Shown: one piece after another, positions 10,564 to 21,448 of the stretch
How positions within the stretch are numbered: the stretch's first letter is position 1
How the letters are laid out: the number at the start of each line of letters is the position of its first letter
Assembly (NCBI GenBank): GCA_961205875.1
Contig: OY540822.1
Span: 5,086,501-5,150,500, forward strand
Direction of reading: 5' to 3'
Source: Sialis fuliginosa
Lineage: Eukaryota; Arthropoda; Insecta; Megaloptera; Sialidae
Length of the DNA stretch: 64,000 nt
The notes under the pieces: model-generated
Told to the model about the DNA's origin: nothing
Seen by the model: only the letters and a program-made list of their open reading frames with translations
Database searches by the model: none
Translations under genes and position numbers: made by a program

Positions 10564-12106
10564 GCTGAACAAAGCAGAATTGAACTACCCTACCTATGAA
10601 AAGGAAGCACTTGCTGCGGTTTGGGCCATAGACAAGTTTTCGGTCTATTTAGAGATTAAACCGTTCACCTTACAAACGGACAACTCGGCGATTACCTGGA
10701 TGTTTCAGCACCTAAAACAGCTAGGGAAAATCGGAAGATGGGTTCTCAAGCTATCACGCTATCAATTTACAGTCGAACATATCCGAGGATGTAACAACCC
10801 GGTGGCAGATTGTCTCAGTCGGATTCCATATCCTGAAGAGACAATACAGATGGAGGAATGCAATGTCTTGCAAACGTTCCCCGAGTCATTTGTGAACATC
10901 AGAGAGCATCAGCGCACCTGTCCAGAAACACGCCTCATCTTAGATCGTCTTAACGCCGGCGAAGATGTGAAAGGGTACGTTAAAGGACAGGGGTTGTTGA
11001 TGCGATCTGTTGGGAAACATCGACTTAAGAGAGCAATTGTTCCTCCAAATCTACGTCGCATGGTGCTCTTCTACGTCCACGACGCGGAAACCTCTGGACA
11101 CCAAGGAGTGACAAAAACGTACCGTCGAATTGCTAAAACCTTTTGGTGGCCAGGTCTCTTCAAAGAGGTGAGTGCATATGTTCGCTCTTGCGTAGAGTGT
11201 CAAAGAGCTAAACCCTTGAATCAAGCTCCAGCGGGTTTAATGCACTCGGAGTCTCCACAGCAGCCTTGGCAGAGAGTGTACATCGATCATGTCGGACCGC
11301 TATCAAGATCTAGCGGAGGTAATTGTTATGTGCTCACCTTGGTTGATGCGTATACTAAGTGGGTAGAACTGATACCACTTCGTAGAGCTACCGCTGAAGC
11401 GACTGTCGGGAAATTGATCCCTAGCGTGTGGTCTAGGTATGGTCCACCTGAGGTAGTAGTTACCGATAATGCGAAGTGTTTTGTATCTCAAAAGTTTAAA
11501 CAGATGTGTGTAGCATGGGGTATCAAACACGTAACTACTTCGTCGTACAGACCACAGGGTAACCAAGTTGAGAGAGTGCACAGGGACATGAAGACTACCT
11601 TTACTATTATACTCAATCAACTAGGAAATAGTTACAGGCAGTGGGATACTAAGGTTCCCTACGTCGCGTTGTCCCACAATTCAGCGCATAGCGAGATTAC
11701 TAAGCACTCCCCTGCTATGCTGTTTCTAGGCCGTGAGCTGCCACAAGCATTGATGAACCATTGGAATCTCAACCAAATCACCAGCCAGAATACTAGACCT
11801 ACCCAGGAAGAAGTAAGAGATGCCATAACTAAAGCCCGCATTCACATGGAGCGTCTCTACAATAGAGGTCGTCGACAGAATCCATTTGTGGTGGGACAGT
11901 TGGTTATGAAAAATATATATCCTACACCTGGGAACACAGAAGGCTCTAAATTCCGCTGGAAATGGTCTCCACCCATGCGAATAGCCGAGTTCGTAAACGC
12001 AGGTAATGTGGTGCTAGAACCATTGAATGGAGAAGGTAAACGATCACGTGTTCATATTGACCAGTTGCGCGAGTATTATCCTAGAAACCCAGAGCTTCCA
12101 GTCTAA
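10532..12106 (+). pseudogene. RNase H and integrase of Ty3/Gypsy pol
   Basis: This 524-codon frame starts after the frameshift with YASRKLNKAELNYPTYEKEA (RNase H), then LQTDNSAITWM and NPVADCLSRI. The integrase follows with its zinc-binding H..H..C..C (HDAETSGHQG..., CVECQRA), and the DDE core: YIDHVGPL, VVTDNAKCF and NQVERVHRDM. No stops occur in this part. It ends in a stop followed by a purine tract (AAGGGGGGAGGAAG) at 12104-12117, as expected for the plus-strand primer site just before the 3' LTR. No env frame follows. Confidence 0.9.
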
Positions 12107-12117
12107 GGGGGGAGGAA

Positions 12118-12640
12118 GTAACATTTCGACTATATAACCGTTACAAATAAATTAATAATTTTATTTAATTTTCCTTGTTACGCGGTAAAGTGATGGTGTT
12201 CGCTCTGTGTAAGTGCAGATTTGGTAATTTATTAATTTCAAAACTTGTGGCATCGAGAACCGAAGTGGGTGCTGCGCTGACGACAATCGTTCAGTGAAGA
12301 TCGTAGTTTATCGATACACATTGTTTTAAAAAGGCGACGAAAGAAGGAGGATCCTATTTGCCATATTCCTCACCAATCGTCGTGAAAGTGATTGTTCATC
12401 GTGTCAAGTTTTGTTTTATTATTCTTAATTAGTGTTATTCGGACCAGTTCAGTAATTTTAAGTGTTTTTTATTTGAATTGTGGTTTGCCAAATTATTAAC
12501 TATTTTTCGGGTTGTGTAATTTTATTGTAAATATTGTTTTGTTACTAGGTTAATGCCGTTTGATTTAGCATTTATTTTTATATGTTACGTTGGTATGTAG
12601 TCTCATAATTTTGTAATAAATATAATCCTTTACATGGTTA
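12118..12640 (+). repeat. 3' LTR of the Ty3/Gypsy element (right edge uncertain)
   Basis: The part at 12177-12300 matches the 5' LTR remnant. Past 12301 the 5' copy is deleted, so the outer end cannot be fixed by comparison; a long AT-rich U5-like stretch runs to about 12640. No target duplication could be shown. Confidence 0.6.
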
Positions 12641-12959
12641 GCATTTATTGTTATAAAAATATTTAATATATTTTTTTTTACCATCATATCTTTATACAAT
12701 ACAAATTCAAAATATTACTTATTTTTAGGGCTCTGTTGGTCTATGACTAAAACCCTATTAATTTCCGTTTGTATCCGTCTATGACAGCAAAATATCTCAT
12801 AAGCAAGAAACTACTTTTTGATACCTAGGAACATGGCCCTCACATGGAGAGGAGGCTGACAGGACTCTGTTCCTGGGGCTTGGGGCTAAGGGAGGCCTGG
12901 CGTGGCGAGCAAAACAAAATAAAAAATAAACTTAACATCCTTTTTCTAAAGATATAATT
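12641..12959. other. Noncoding stretch with a fragment of the GGGTTCCG-type repeat
   Basis: 12725-12790 (AGGGCTCTGTTGGT..., ACCCTATTAATTTCCG, GTATCCGTC) is a diverged piece of the repeat seen in fuller form at 52053-52740 and 55176-56130. A short GC-rich patch lies at 12838-12905. No gene is seen. Confidence 0.45.
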
Positions 12960-13475
12960 AATTTTGCCAAAAGCAAATGCAAACGTGAAACCCAAGTATG
13001 CTGAAACAGTAAAATCACCATTAAATGATGAAACTAAAATCAATACTTTTTCTCAAGAAAAAGAAATAAATAAATTTTTAAATCAGGAAAAAAACATAAA
13101 CTAAATAGTAACGACAAAAACAATGCTATTCAAAATAAAGTAGATGAAGAAGAATTCATTGAAGTTAAAAGGAAAACTAGACAAAGATTTGTTGGAACGG
13201 ATAATTCTGATCCTGAATTCACAGCAATATCGAAAAAAGCATGGCTGTTTGTTGGGCGAGTAAATGAAAACGTTACAAAAGACACTGTCATAAAATATAT
13301 TAAAAACAAATGTCCCATTGACATTAAAATTGAAGAAATTGAAACAAAAAGCACCTATAAATGTTTTAAAGTGGGTATAGATATGCCACATTATGAAAAA
13401 CTAAATTGTGCCGACTTCGGGCCGATGGGCATAAAAGTAAGAAGATTCAAGTTTTTTCGGCAATCAAATTTCTAA
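12960..13475 (+). pseudogene. Non-LTR retrotransposon ORF1, C-terminal part
   Basis: An open frame ending at 13473-13475 carries ISKKAWLFVGRVNENVTKD, YKCFKVGIDMPHYEKL and VRRFKFFRQSNF, a C-terminal domain typical of jockey/CR1-like LINE ORF1 proteins. The copy at 49249-50036 on the minus strand is about 95% alike and includes the upstream start codon. In this copy the N-terminal half is missing and stops break the frame near 13100. It is followed by an ORF2 start region interrupted by the hAT-like element. Confidence 0.7.
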
Positions 13476-13588
13476 CAGCGAAGTATCACCCCTAAAAAAT
13501 AACTTATAAAACAACAGTCAAATGTATAATATAAAGAAAAAAGGAGTACAAGATGCTTTATCAATAGAAAAACAACGAAGCTGCCATC

Positions 13589-13596
13589 AACACAAC
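13589..13596. repeat. 8-bp target-site duplication, left
   Basis: AACACAAC, repeated exactly at 14463-14470; an 8-bp duplication is the hAT superfamily hallmark. Confidence 0.85.
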
Positions 13597-14462
13597 CAGA
13601 GCTGTGCGGTACTCGAGTACAAGTACTCGAGTACTTTACTCTAAGTACTTTTAGTGTACTCGGTACTCAGTCCACGAGTACTTTACTTTTAATGTACTTG
13701 TACTTGTACTTAACCCATTTTAAACGGCGAAAAAGTACTCGAGTACATTTCCGTGTACTCGAGTACATTTTGATGTACTCGAGTACATTTCCGTGTACTC
13801 GAGTACATTGAACTACACATTAAGTACAATTTTATGCGAGTTCAGTCTTGCACAAAACATATTAGTTATTCACTGCCTTGGCGCCAAATATGTCGGTTTC
13901 ATTGTAGCAGTATAATAGCCGAGTTTGAATTGCAATTCAAATGTTAACATTTTTATTTATTTTTTGTTAGTAATCTTACAAGTATATCAATAGTGTAGGT
14001 ATGTCGTATGAGCTAGAGCTAATAGTGAGTGATTTCAGCAGATATTTATGTATATGTAGGTACCTAATATCCATATGCGTTATGCATACTTATGTGTTAT
14101 GTCCATAATTACAATTAAGTCTAAATATATACTTATACATATATATATATATTTTTTCATTTGCGACAATTGTAAACAATCTTCGTCGCCATGCTCTCAC
14201 ATACGAGAATTTTGAAAAATTCGTCATTCTTAAAGCAAATAAAATAGGATTATAAACAATTTAGTGTTTTATTATAAGCACAACCCTTAGTTAGGTCCCT
14301 TAGCCACCCCACTCCCTCATCATTCAATATTGAAAATGTACTCGGTACTCTGTACTCGAGTACTTCTAATTGTGTACTTGTACTTGGTACTCGAGTACAT
14401 TTTAGGCAGTGTACTTGTACTCGGTACTCGAGTACTTTTTGTTTGTACTCGGAACAGCTCTG
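13597..14462. mobile_element. hAT-like nonautonomous element with subterminal GTACTCGAGTAC repeats
   Basis: The 866-bp element starts CAGAGCTGTG and ends in the inverted match ...CAGCTCTG. It is flanked by the 8-bp duplication AACACAAC. Both ends carry a dense array of the palindrome GTACTCGAGTAC and its variants (about 13610-13812 and 14338-14450), the kind of subterminal repeats that hAT transposases bind. The centre is AT-rich and encodes no transposase. The empty site is present in the paralogous LINE copy near 49155-49165 (minus strand), where ATCAACAAAACAAACATAGA runs on without the insert. Confidence 0.85.
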
Positions 14463-15835
14463 AACACAACACACATAGACTGTATAGAAATCCTAAATAC
14501 ATACATATGTATAAACTGTCAAGGCTTAAAAAATAACATTGATAACTTAGAAATATTAATAAATGAAATAGACAAAGACATAGATATTATATGCATAAGT
14601 GAACATTGGCAAAAGGTGTATCATTTCCTTCTAAAACTATACGATGTAAAAACACTAAAACTGTTAAAAATAATAACTGGATGACCAATGAACTACTTCA
14701 ATTCAAAAACAATGTCCAATGTCTTTATGTTTTATCTCAAAAATATACTGTTCTAAGAAACGTTTATTCTGACAAAAAGAAAATATATAAAAATAAAATT
14801 AACGAGGTCAAAAGTAATTATTTTAAACAAAAAATAAACTGCTCTACTAACAAAAGTAAAGAAATATGGAATATGTTAAATTCTGAATTTAATTTAAAAA
14901 CAAAAAAAACTATAACTACTACTCTACTATATGATGGCAGTCTCATAGAAGAACCGCATAGAATTTCCAATATTTTTAATGAATTTTTTATTAATTATAC
15001 CAAAAATTTGAATATAAAAAACTAAGGCTTGAAACTCTCTATATCCAAGAAAAACAGCAATAGTATTTACTTATATCCCATGACAGTAAAAGAACTAAAA
15101 CAGAGTACCACAAGGGTCAATATTAGGACCGTTATTATTTATTCTTTACATAAACGAATTACCAGATATATTTCATAATAATAAAACTATTTTATATGCA
15201 GACGATACTAATATTCTAATTTCCAATAAAACTATAAATGAAATAAAATATAACATCACAAATTCCATTACTAAACTGTCAAAATGGTATCCAAGTAATT
15301 ACTTATTTTTAAATCTCAACAAAACAAAAGTCATGATCTTTAATCAAATAATAACAAAAGGTCCTTAGACGAATCTATAACTCTCAAAAATTCTAAATTG
15401 AAAGCAGTCGAAAACTGCAAGCTTTTAGGAATCATATTTGAGTCGAATTTAAAATGGAATATGTATATAGATCACATATGCAACAAATTGTCAAAATGTT
15501 TTTACATTTTTAGGCGTATCAAACAATTCTACCAAAATGTGGATCTTTTTTATACAATCTACTACGCATATGCCTATCCTTTTTTAAAACAATGCATTCT
15601 ATCTTGGGGTAACTCTGAGACTGCCAGTAGAGTGTTTATTAAACAAAAAACTTTAATACGATGTTTCTTTGGTATGAAACAAATCACAAAGGGGTGGTAC
15701 TTGTATATTCACAAAAAACATACACAAAACAACCGTAATAATAATAATAATGTCCATTTACTCTGCAAAGAGCAAGACTTTGAGTGCAGTGCTGTTAAAT
15801 TACCTGACTTAAAAATTATTATATTATGTGTTTAA
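14463..15835 (+). pseudogene. Non-LTR retrotransposon ORF2 fragments (endonuclease start, reverse transcriptase)
   Basis: Right of the hAT insert, CINCQGLKNNIDNLEI and CISEHWQ (14508-14615) are the first endonuclease motifs (Asn and Glu sites). The rest of the endonuclease is deleted. 14606-15024 holds the linker with NWMTNELLQFKNN and the pre-RT region. 15100-15260 carries [20 protein letters not shown] and YADDTNILI, the fingers and the catalytic ADD box of reverse transcriptase. 15398-15835 is the C-terminal thumb (CKLLGIIFESNLKW). Several frameshifts and stops separate the parts. Motifs fit the jockey/CR1 superfamily. Confidence 0.8.
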
Positions 15836-15899
15836 AGATCGCCATTGGGAAACTTAAAAAACTTCTTTGATTTAATGTAGGTATGAATGTTTAGATAAA

Positions 15900-16735
15900 A
15901 TGTTCAAATTAGAACCGTATTATAAACATATCATTTGTGGTGACTTCAACATAAACGTTCTAGAGAAAAACAACAACTCTGTAAGCACGCTCCAACATAT
16001 TTTAAACAATTTTAATTTAAATACTGTGATAAATGTCCCTACACCTATGTATATCACACAACTCAGCAACTTGTATAGACAATTTCTTTACAAACTGCTG
16101 TGAATATTCGTACGATATTATTAATAACAATTTCTCTGATCACATAAGTCAATTAATGCATTTGAATTTAAACCTTACTATTAATAGGAATATTTTCTAT
16201 TATATATATATTTTATATATACATATAAACGATCGTTTTCAAAAAATAATATGTTCAATTTTCTTTGGTTTTTGTCACAAGAAAACTGGACAGAAGTTTA
16301 TGATGCCAAAACAGTAAATGAGGCTTTTGATAGTTTTCATGAAACATTCTCGTACTACTTTAATATTAGTTTTTCTCTACGTAAACACAAAATATATCCA
16401 TATAAACAAGAAAAGCCATGGATTACTGATGAAATAAAGATCCTTTCACATTATAAAAAAGAAACATACCTTTTTTTAAGATCTGGAAGTCCATAATATA
16501 TGTTAAATACTGTTTCCTTAAAAAATAATTATAATTTTTTTGTAAATACTTGAAAAAAAATAGTTATTTGTACAAAAAAACAATATTTCAACAACATAAT
16601 ACTAAATTCTGAAAATAAATCAAAATCAACCTGGGAAATCATCAATAAAACCCATAAAAATAACAAAAGCTCTTCATTTCCATTAAAAAACCAAGATGAC
16701 CCAGACGAAATAACAATTTTTTTCAATAATTAGTT
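15900..16735 (+). pseudogene. Second non-LTR fragment: endonuclease and linker
   Basis: HIICGDFNINVL is the endonuclease GDFN motif, CIDNFFTN and NFSDHI are the later DN and SDH motifs, in two frames. 16270-16500 and 16600-16735 continue into the linker (KPWITDEIKILSHYKKE). Since these parts lie downstream of a reverse transcriptase yet belong upstream of it, this is a separate insertion or a rearranged piece of the same LINE family. Confidence 0.7.
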
Positions 16736-18490
16736 TTGTAATAAACTTCGCAAATGGCGTCAAATAAAGTTTTTGAAACTTCTGCGATTTTGTCTCTCAT
16801 TTTATATTTGCCATTCTGAATCTTGTTAATGTCAAAATCGTCATTAGCGATCTCAAAAACACGCAGACAATGAAATTATGATAGAGAAATGTCGTAAAAG
16901 CTGTGAGAGAATTAAGCGTTAGTTAGCATTGTGTTAAATGACGTTAAACTTTCGAATGCGTTTTCTAACCTTAAAACGTCTTGTTAGCAAAAATAAAAAA
17001 AACACGCGTTTAATGTTTTTCGATGTACTACGTGTGTACAAAGTTTCAAGAATATCGGTGAGTGGCACTTGGGTAGGTTACTTGTCAGATTGGCTGGGTA
17101 TTCCGTGTGCTACCAAAGTTGGTATGCCCCAGGGAAGTGTAGCGTTCGGCTGCGTCGACAGAATCTGCGGAGATATCTCTACTTCCTTCAGCCGTTATGA
17201 GTAAGTGCTGATATTTAAAAACAACATACAACTATACACCTCACAAACTTAAAATGTATTTTACTAGTTACAAATTTTTAAAGGGTAGAAACATGTCCTA
17301 CTTCGGTGCATAAAAATGTGATGAAATGGTTACTTTTGTGAAAATTATTGAATATCTCAGAAAGTATGGGGTTTAGACATAGGATATTCCCTATACAAAT
17401 TAAAAAGGAGAAAAAAACTCATCGAATAGTGAAATAAAAAAAGGGTAGTCACATTTGAAAAAAATGAGTTTTATCATTTTGAAAATTGCAAAGTTTGGCA
17501 TTTTTTTATTAACACATGTACAACTAAATTAAAATTGTTTATTATCAAAATGTTAGTCTTTACCAGGACTAACATTATTGCTAAAAAAATTCATCGCTTC
17601 AAAAGAAACGAGGTCGTTACGATTTTTTAAGGTTGAGCCTGCATATGGATTATTTTTCGGAAAAAAAAATTATAATTTGGCAACACTGTCACTAAATCAA
17701 AAAATGAACAGACATTAATGTAGAGGTTAAGAAACGACATCGGAAGACCTAAAATGTTACAGGGTATTCCATTTAAAAAAATCTTCATTTTTGTTATAGC
17801 GACGAAATTTTTTTCGTGTTAAATTAAAAAAAATATACAAAATATTTTTCCCCATATTACTGTATTATTAGGTAAAAATGATAAAAAATTAACTTAATTA
17901 TTATTATTATACTTAATAAATAAATTACATTTATATTTTTCTTTAATTTATTAAAATAATGTTTGATATAAAGTACAAAAAATAAATATAATTTTAAATA
18001 CATTATACATTTAATATTAAAGCCAGAATTAGCTTACATTTTTACGTGGGTCCCTCTAATCAGTGGTTCTTAAAAGTTATTAAGATCTAAAATCTCATGT
18101 AACCCTCCAAGAATACTTTTAGTAGCCGGACCTGGTTATATAAATTGTACATACATATGTAGATATATTATTTATAATATCATAACAGTTTTATATAGTG
18201 CAATATTTTAATTAAACATTTATTTATGGGTGAAAGTATCTCACAAACCTTTTAGATACGGCCCTGTTTATAACAATAAAGTAAATTCATTGAAATTTTT
18301 TTTTAAACAATTGTATTGTTTTAAAAAAACATTCCAGATAGTACAAAAATTCAGAAAGATTGCGTGAATACGTTTTATCTTAAAAAATATATCTTTCTGA
18401 AAATATTTAATGTCCGAGATATTTTATTTACGTATACATTAGGGTGTCTGTATAAGTTGAAATATTAACAGGACACCCCCTCATTCTGTT
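16736..18490. other. Noncoding region, no confident gene
   Basis: The short frame at about 17060-17205 contains VGMPQGSV, which could be a stray reverse transcriptase fragment, but the surroundings do not support it. 17930-18300 resembles 37330-37700 (shared GTACAAAAAATAA..., GAAAGTATCTCACA, GATACG.CCCTGTTTA stretches), so it is a dispersed repeat. The rest is AT-rich. Confidence 0.4.
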
Positions 18491-18491
18491 C

Positions 18492-18933
18492 TTTGTGACC
18501 AAAAAATAAGATAATCGCTAAATTCATGCTCAAGGCATTTTACATTTAACGTGAATAACAAGTTTCGCGTTTTTTTTTAAGTACTACTTTTCTCTCAATT
18601 TTTTCCGTTTTATCCTGTATATTATTACTTTTTTGGGTAGCTGGAAAAATTTTAAAGAAGATTCAACAATTTTTTTTGTTAAATTTGTAAATTCCCTCGA
18701 CTTAGAAAATCGATTAAAACATAAAAATTTGTTAAATTTCATCGGAGACATATTAATATAAAAAAACTATTGTCGTCTTTAAAATTTGTCAGTTCCAAAA
18801 AAAGTCATAATATACAGAAAAAAATTGAGAGAAAAGCAGTATTTTGAGAAAAACGGGAAAATTGCTATTTAAAATACAAGTTAAATTAATTGTCAACGCT
18901 GAGTTTGCGGTTACCTTATTTTTTGGTCACAAA
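18492..18933. mobile_element. Foldback/MITE-like element
   Basis: TTTGTGACCAAAAAATAAG at the left is matched by its reverse complement at the right end (18914-18933), and the inverted similarity continues inward for well over 100 nt on each side (AAAAGTA.TACTTTTCTCTCAATTTTTT against its complement near 18825). There is no coding capacity. Confidence 0.6.
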
Positions 18934-19310
18934 ATCAAATAAATTTTAGATTTTAGCAAATATCAACTTTCAGGTATATTAAATACATGGGAACGTTTAC
19001 AAAAATACAAAATACATATTTAATATTAACAATTATTACAACGTTTATATAATACCTAATGTAGCGTAAACTTGTTGACCATTTGACCATTTGATAATGT
19101 GGAAACCATAATATTAATAAATTAAATATTTGAGAGGTTCAATCGCTAAAACGATCAAATAACTTTTTTTACAATTTTTTTAAAATAAAAAAAATTAAAC
19201 TTTTTTATAATTTTGTATTTTCAATTTAAAAAAAGCTGTGTCCAAAGGCGTAATAGAATTTTTTTAAGAGGGGTGATTGACATTAACATATATTTTATAA
19301 TTATATTATA
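18934..19310. other. AT-rich stretch without gene
   Basis: Nothing recognised. Confidence 0.4.
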
Positions 19311-19337
19311 CTAGCTGGGCCCGCGCGGCTTAGCTCG
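19311..19337 (+). repeat. Left half of a dispersed repeat split by the errantivirus
   Basis: CTAGCTGGGCCCGCGCGGCTTAGCTCG is the start of the repeat seen at 32311 and 61827 (TAGCTGATACCCGCGGCTTC). It resumes at 26871 after the errantivirus (CGTGGACTACGGAATTC). Confidence 0.7.
19334..19337. repeat. 4-bp target duplication of the errantivirus, left
   Basis: CTCG, repeated at 26867-26870. Confidence 0.85.
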
Positions 19338-19659
19338 AGTTACGGGACGCCCATAACACCAATAGATAAAATAAATACAAACTACAATAAGTTCAAGGGA
19401 CACTATTTACCTAGAGATTAGTCATAAGTTGTTTTCGATATTTCATGTATATGTATTATTCATATTTGTAAACAAACCAAAGTTTTAACTTAAATGTATT
19501 TTGAACATGACGAATAGGAGATAACAAACCTTATAAATAAGATTCTGCAATAGTTTTAGCCAGTTAGTTCTTGTAAACATTGTTGTAAGAAGTTACTCTG
19601 TTGAATTTTAAATAAAGATTATTTTTTTTAATATCTTTTGGCCTTCGAGAAACTTAATT
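19338..19659 (+). repeat. Errantivirus 5' LTR, 322 bp
   Basis: It begins AGTTAC and ends AACTTAATT, the AGT...AATT termini of insect errantiviruses. By eye it is identical to 26545-26866 over all 322 positions. A TATAAATA box at 19532-19539 and an AATAAA at 19611-19616 are the likely core promoter and polyadenylation signals. Confidence 0.95.
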
Positions 19660-19676
19660 GGCGCAGTCGGTAGGAT
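19659..19676 (+). promoter_or_regulatory. Primer-binding site of the errantivirus
   Basis: TGGCGCAGTCGGTAGGAT starts at the last base of the LTR. TGG pairs with a tRNA CCA end, and the sequence resembles the tRNA-Ser primer site of the 17.6/297 group. Confidence 0.8.
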
Positions 19677-19993
19677 AGCCAATAAACGGTTATCCAGTAA
19701 AAGTGTTACGATTTAAAAAAATATTCGACGGTTTATCGAGTGATAAAATCAAAACACCTACAAATTGGGAGAGTCTACTTCAGTCGAGAGCATATCGAAG
19801 AAGGCGAGTATCAACTCCTCAAGACTCACGAACCAACAACAAACGAAGGCAACGGGAATTCCAAAGCATTGTCGCTGTTTCGGATTGCTGCAACAATCAA
19901 TTCCAACGGTTCATTGGAAAGTGGTGGAACAGTCGTGCTACATCAACAATATGAAAATCGCGATATTCGCAACATACTGGTGAGTCGTATATT
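19660..19993 (+). promoter_or_regulatory. Errantivirus leader with a short hydrophobic ORF and splice donor
   Basis: The leader between primer site and gag has no long gene. A start codon at 19951 opens a run of hydrophobic residues that meets CTG|GTGAGT at 19977-19985, a near-consensus splice donor (GT at 19980). Errantivirus env is known to be made from a spliced mRNA, so this short exon is a candidate source of the env signal peptide; AG acceptors lie near 24989-24993. The splice is inferred, not shown. Confidence 0.5.
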
Positions 19994-21448
19994 TTGATAT
20001 TGTTTCGGATGTCCTTTAAACTACGTCCTTCCCGACTAAAATTCATAAGTAATTCGAGCAACAATAAAATTAACAACGGTTTATTGTTAAAGAACGAAGG
20101 TTCATCGTTCACAACAGGGAATAACTCATTAAATTTAAGTTCTGAAAAATTAGATAGCGAAATTATAAAAAATAATAATTTAAATTGTAATATTAATACT
20201 AAAGAAAATAAATTAAAATCTTTCAACATGTCTACGAGTCAAAATCAAAGTAACCAAGTAGCTAGTGTAGGATATTATGATAGTTTAAGAATACCAGACG
20301 CGATTAAAGATTTGCCGCATTTTGACGGAAACCCACGTTTATTATACGATTTTATTAGTAATGTAGAGGAAATATTTTCATTTATTTCATTAGACGAGAC
20401 ACAACCGCACGCGAGATTTTTAATTAGGGCTGTTAGAAACAAAATTGTAGGTCAAGCGAACGAAATTTTAAATCATTATGGTACCCAGCTTAACTGGACC
20501 CAAATAAAAAATAATCTTATAACGCACTATTCGGATAAAAGAAACGAAACGTCATTAATTAGGGACTTACATTTATTACAGCAAGGGCAGGATTCAATAG
20601 AAACGTTTTATGCTAAAGTAATTGAAATATTTTCAACACTTTGTAATCATATAGCTGTACACGAAAGACATAGTTTAATTATAGAATCAAAAAGAAATCT
20701 TTATGCAGAAATGAGTTTAAATACATTTTTAGTAGGATTAAAAGAGCCAATAGGGTCTACTGTTAGGGCTATGCGACCTAATACACTTACAGAAGCGTTA
20801 ACATTTTGTTTAATGGAACAAAATACATATTATGTACGGAATAGACAAACACAACCTACACGTAAAGTAACAAATATACATCAACATACTTCTCAAATTA
20901 GACCACAAACTTCTAATTATTATCATCAAAGACCAACGTATAATCAATATAATGTACAAACACATAGACAAACATTACCGATTCAGAACGTCTCAAAAAA
21001 TCAACCACCATTTAGACAAACATCTACATTTGACAGACCGACATTTAACAGACAAAATTTTAATAATTCACAACCCAATACATCAAAACCCAATAATTCT
21101 GTAAATAGACAATTTAATCAACCACCATATAGGCCGACATCTATGGACACCTCGAGTGGCCATACAAAACGATCACACGTAAATAACAACTTTTTTAGAT
21201 CCACAGGACCACCTAATTTTGTTAGCAAAGAACTCTTTAATGTAGAACCCCCTATACCTCAATCAGACTATACTGACGAATCTGACAATCAAAATTCTCA
21301 TCAAAATTTCTATCAGGATCAATTTGAACCTTATGAAATAGATAAAGAAACACCTAATTATGAGAACCAGTTAGATTATTGTACCGAAGATGTAATTGAC
21401 GATTCAAATTTTCAGTCAATAGCCTCAAACGATCTATCGGATACATAG
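19994..21448 (+). CDS. gag: Errantivirus Gag
   Basis: The 484-codon frame is uninterrupted. ATGs lie at 19994, 20009 and 20228; the third is followed by the well-conserved part (IPDAIKDLPHFDGNP, LLYDFI) so the true start is uncertain. Residues from about 95 to 280 look like the capsid-type helical region of Ty3/Gypsy Gag, and the C-terminal third is rich in Asn, Gln, Thr and Pro. No CCHC zinc knuckle is present, as is usual for errantiviruses. Gag forms the virus-like particle and packages the RNA. Its 3' end overlaps pol by 49 nt in the -1 frame. Confidence 0.92.
   Translation: MILFRMSFKLRPSRLKFISNSSNNKINNGLLLKNEGSSFTTGNNSLNLSSEKLDSEIIKNNNLNCNINTKENKLKSFNMSTSQNQSNQVASVGYYDSLRIPDAIKDLPHFDGNPRLLYDFISNVEEIFSFISLDETQPHARFLIRAVRNKIVGQANEILNHYGTQLNWTQIKNNLITHYSDKRNETSLIRDLHLLQQGQDSIETFYAKVIEIFSTLCNHIAVHERHSLIIESKRNLYAEMSLNTFLVGLKEPIGSTVRAMRPNTLTEALTFCLMEQNTYYVRNRQTQPTRKVTNIHQHTSQIRPQTSNYYHQRPTYNQYNVQTHRQTLPIQNVSKNQPPFRQTSTFDRPTFNRQNFNNSQPNTSKPNNSVNRQFNQPPYRPTSMDTSSGHTKRSHVNNNFFRSTGPPNFVSKELFNVEPPIPQSDYTDESDNQNSHQNFYQDQFEPYEIDKETPNYENQLDYCTEDVIDDSNFQSIASNDLSDT

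Noticed and set aside
11303..11841. Minus-strand open frames across the integrase
   Set aside because: Shadows of the integrase reading frame.
17060..17205. VGMPQGSV-like text, possible reverse transcriptase fragment or exon with GT at 17202
   Set aside because: Only one motif of about eight residues; the flanks have no LINE similarity and no other RT block.
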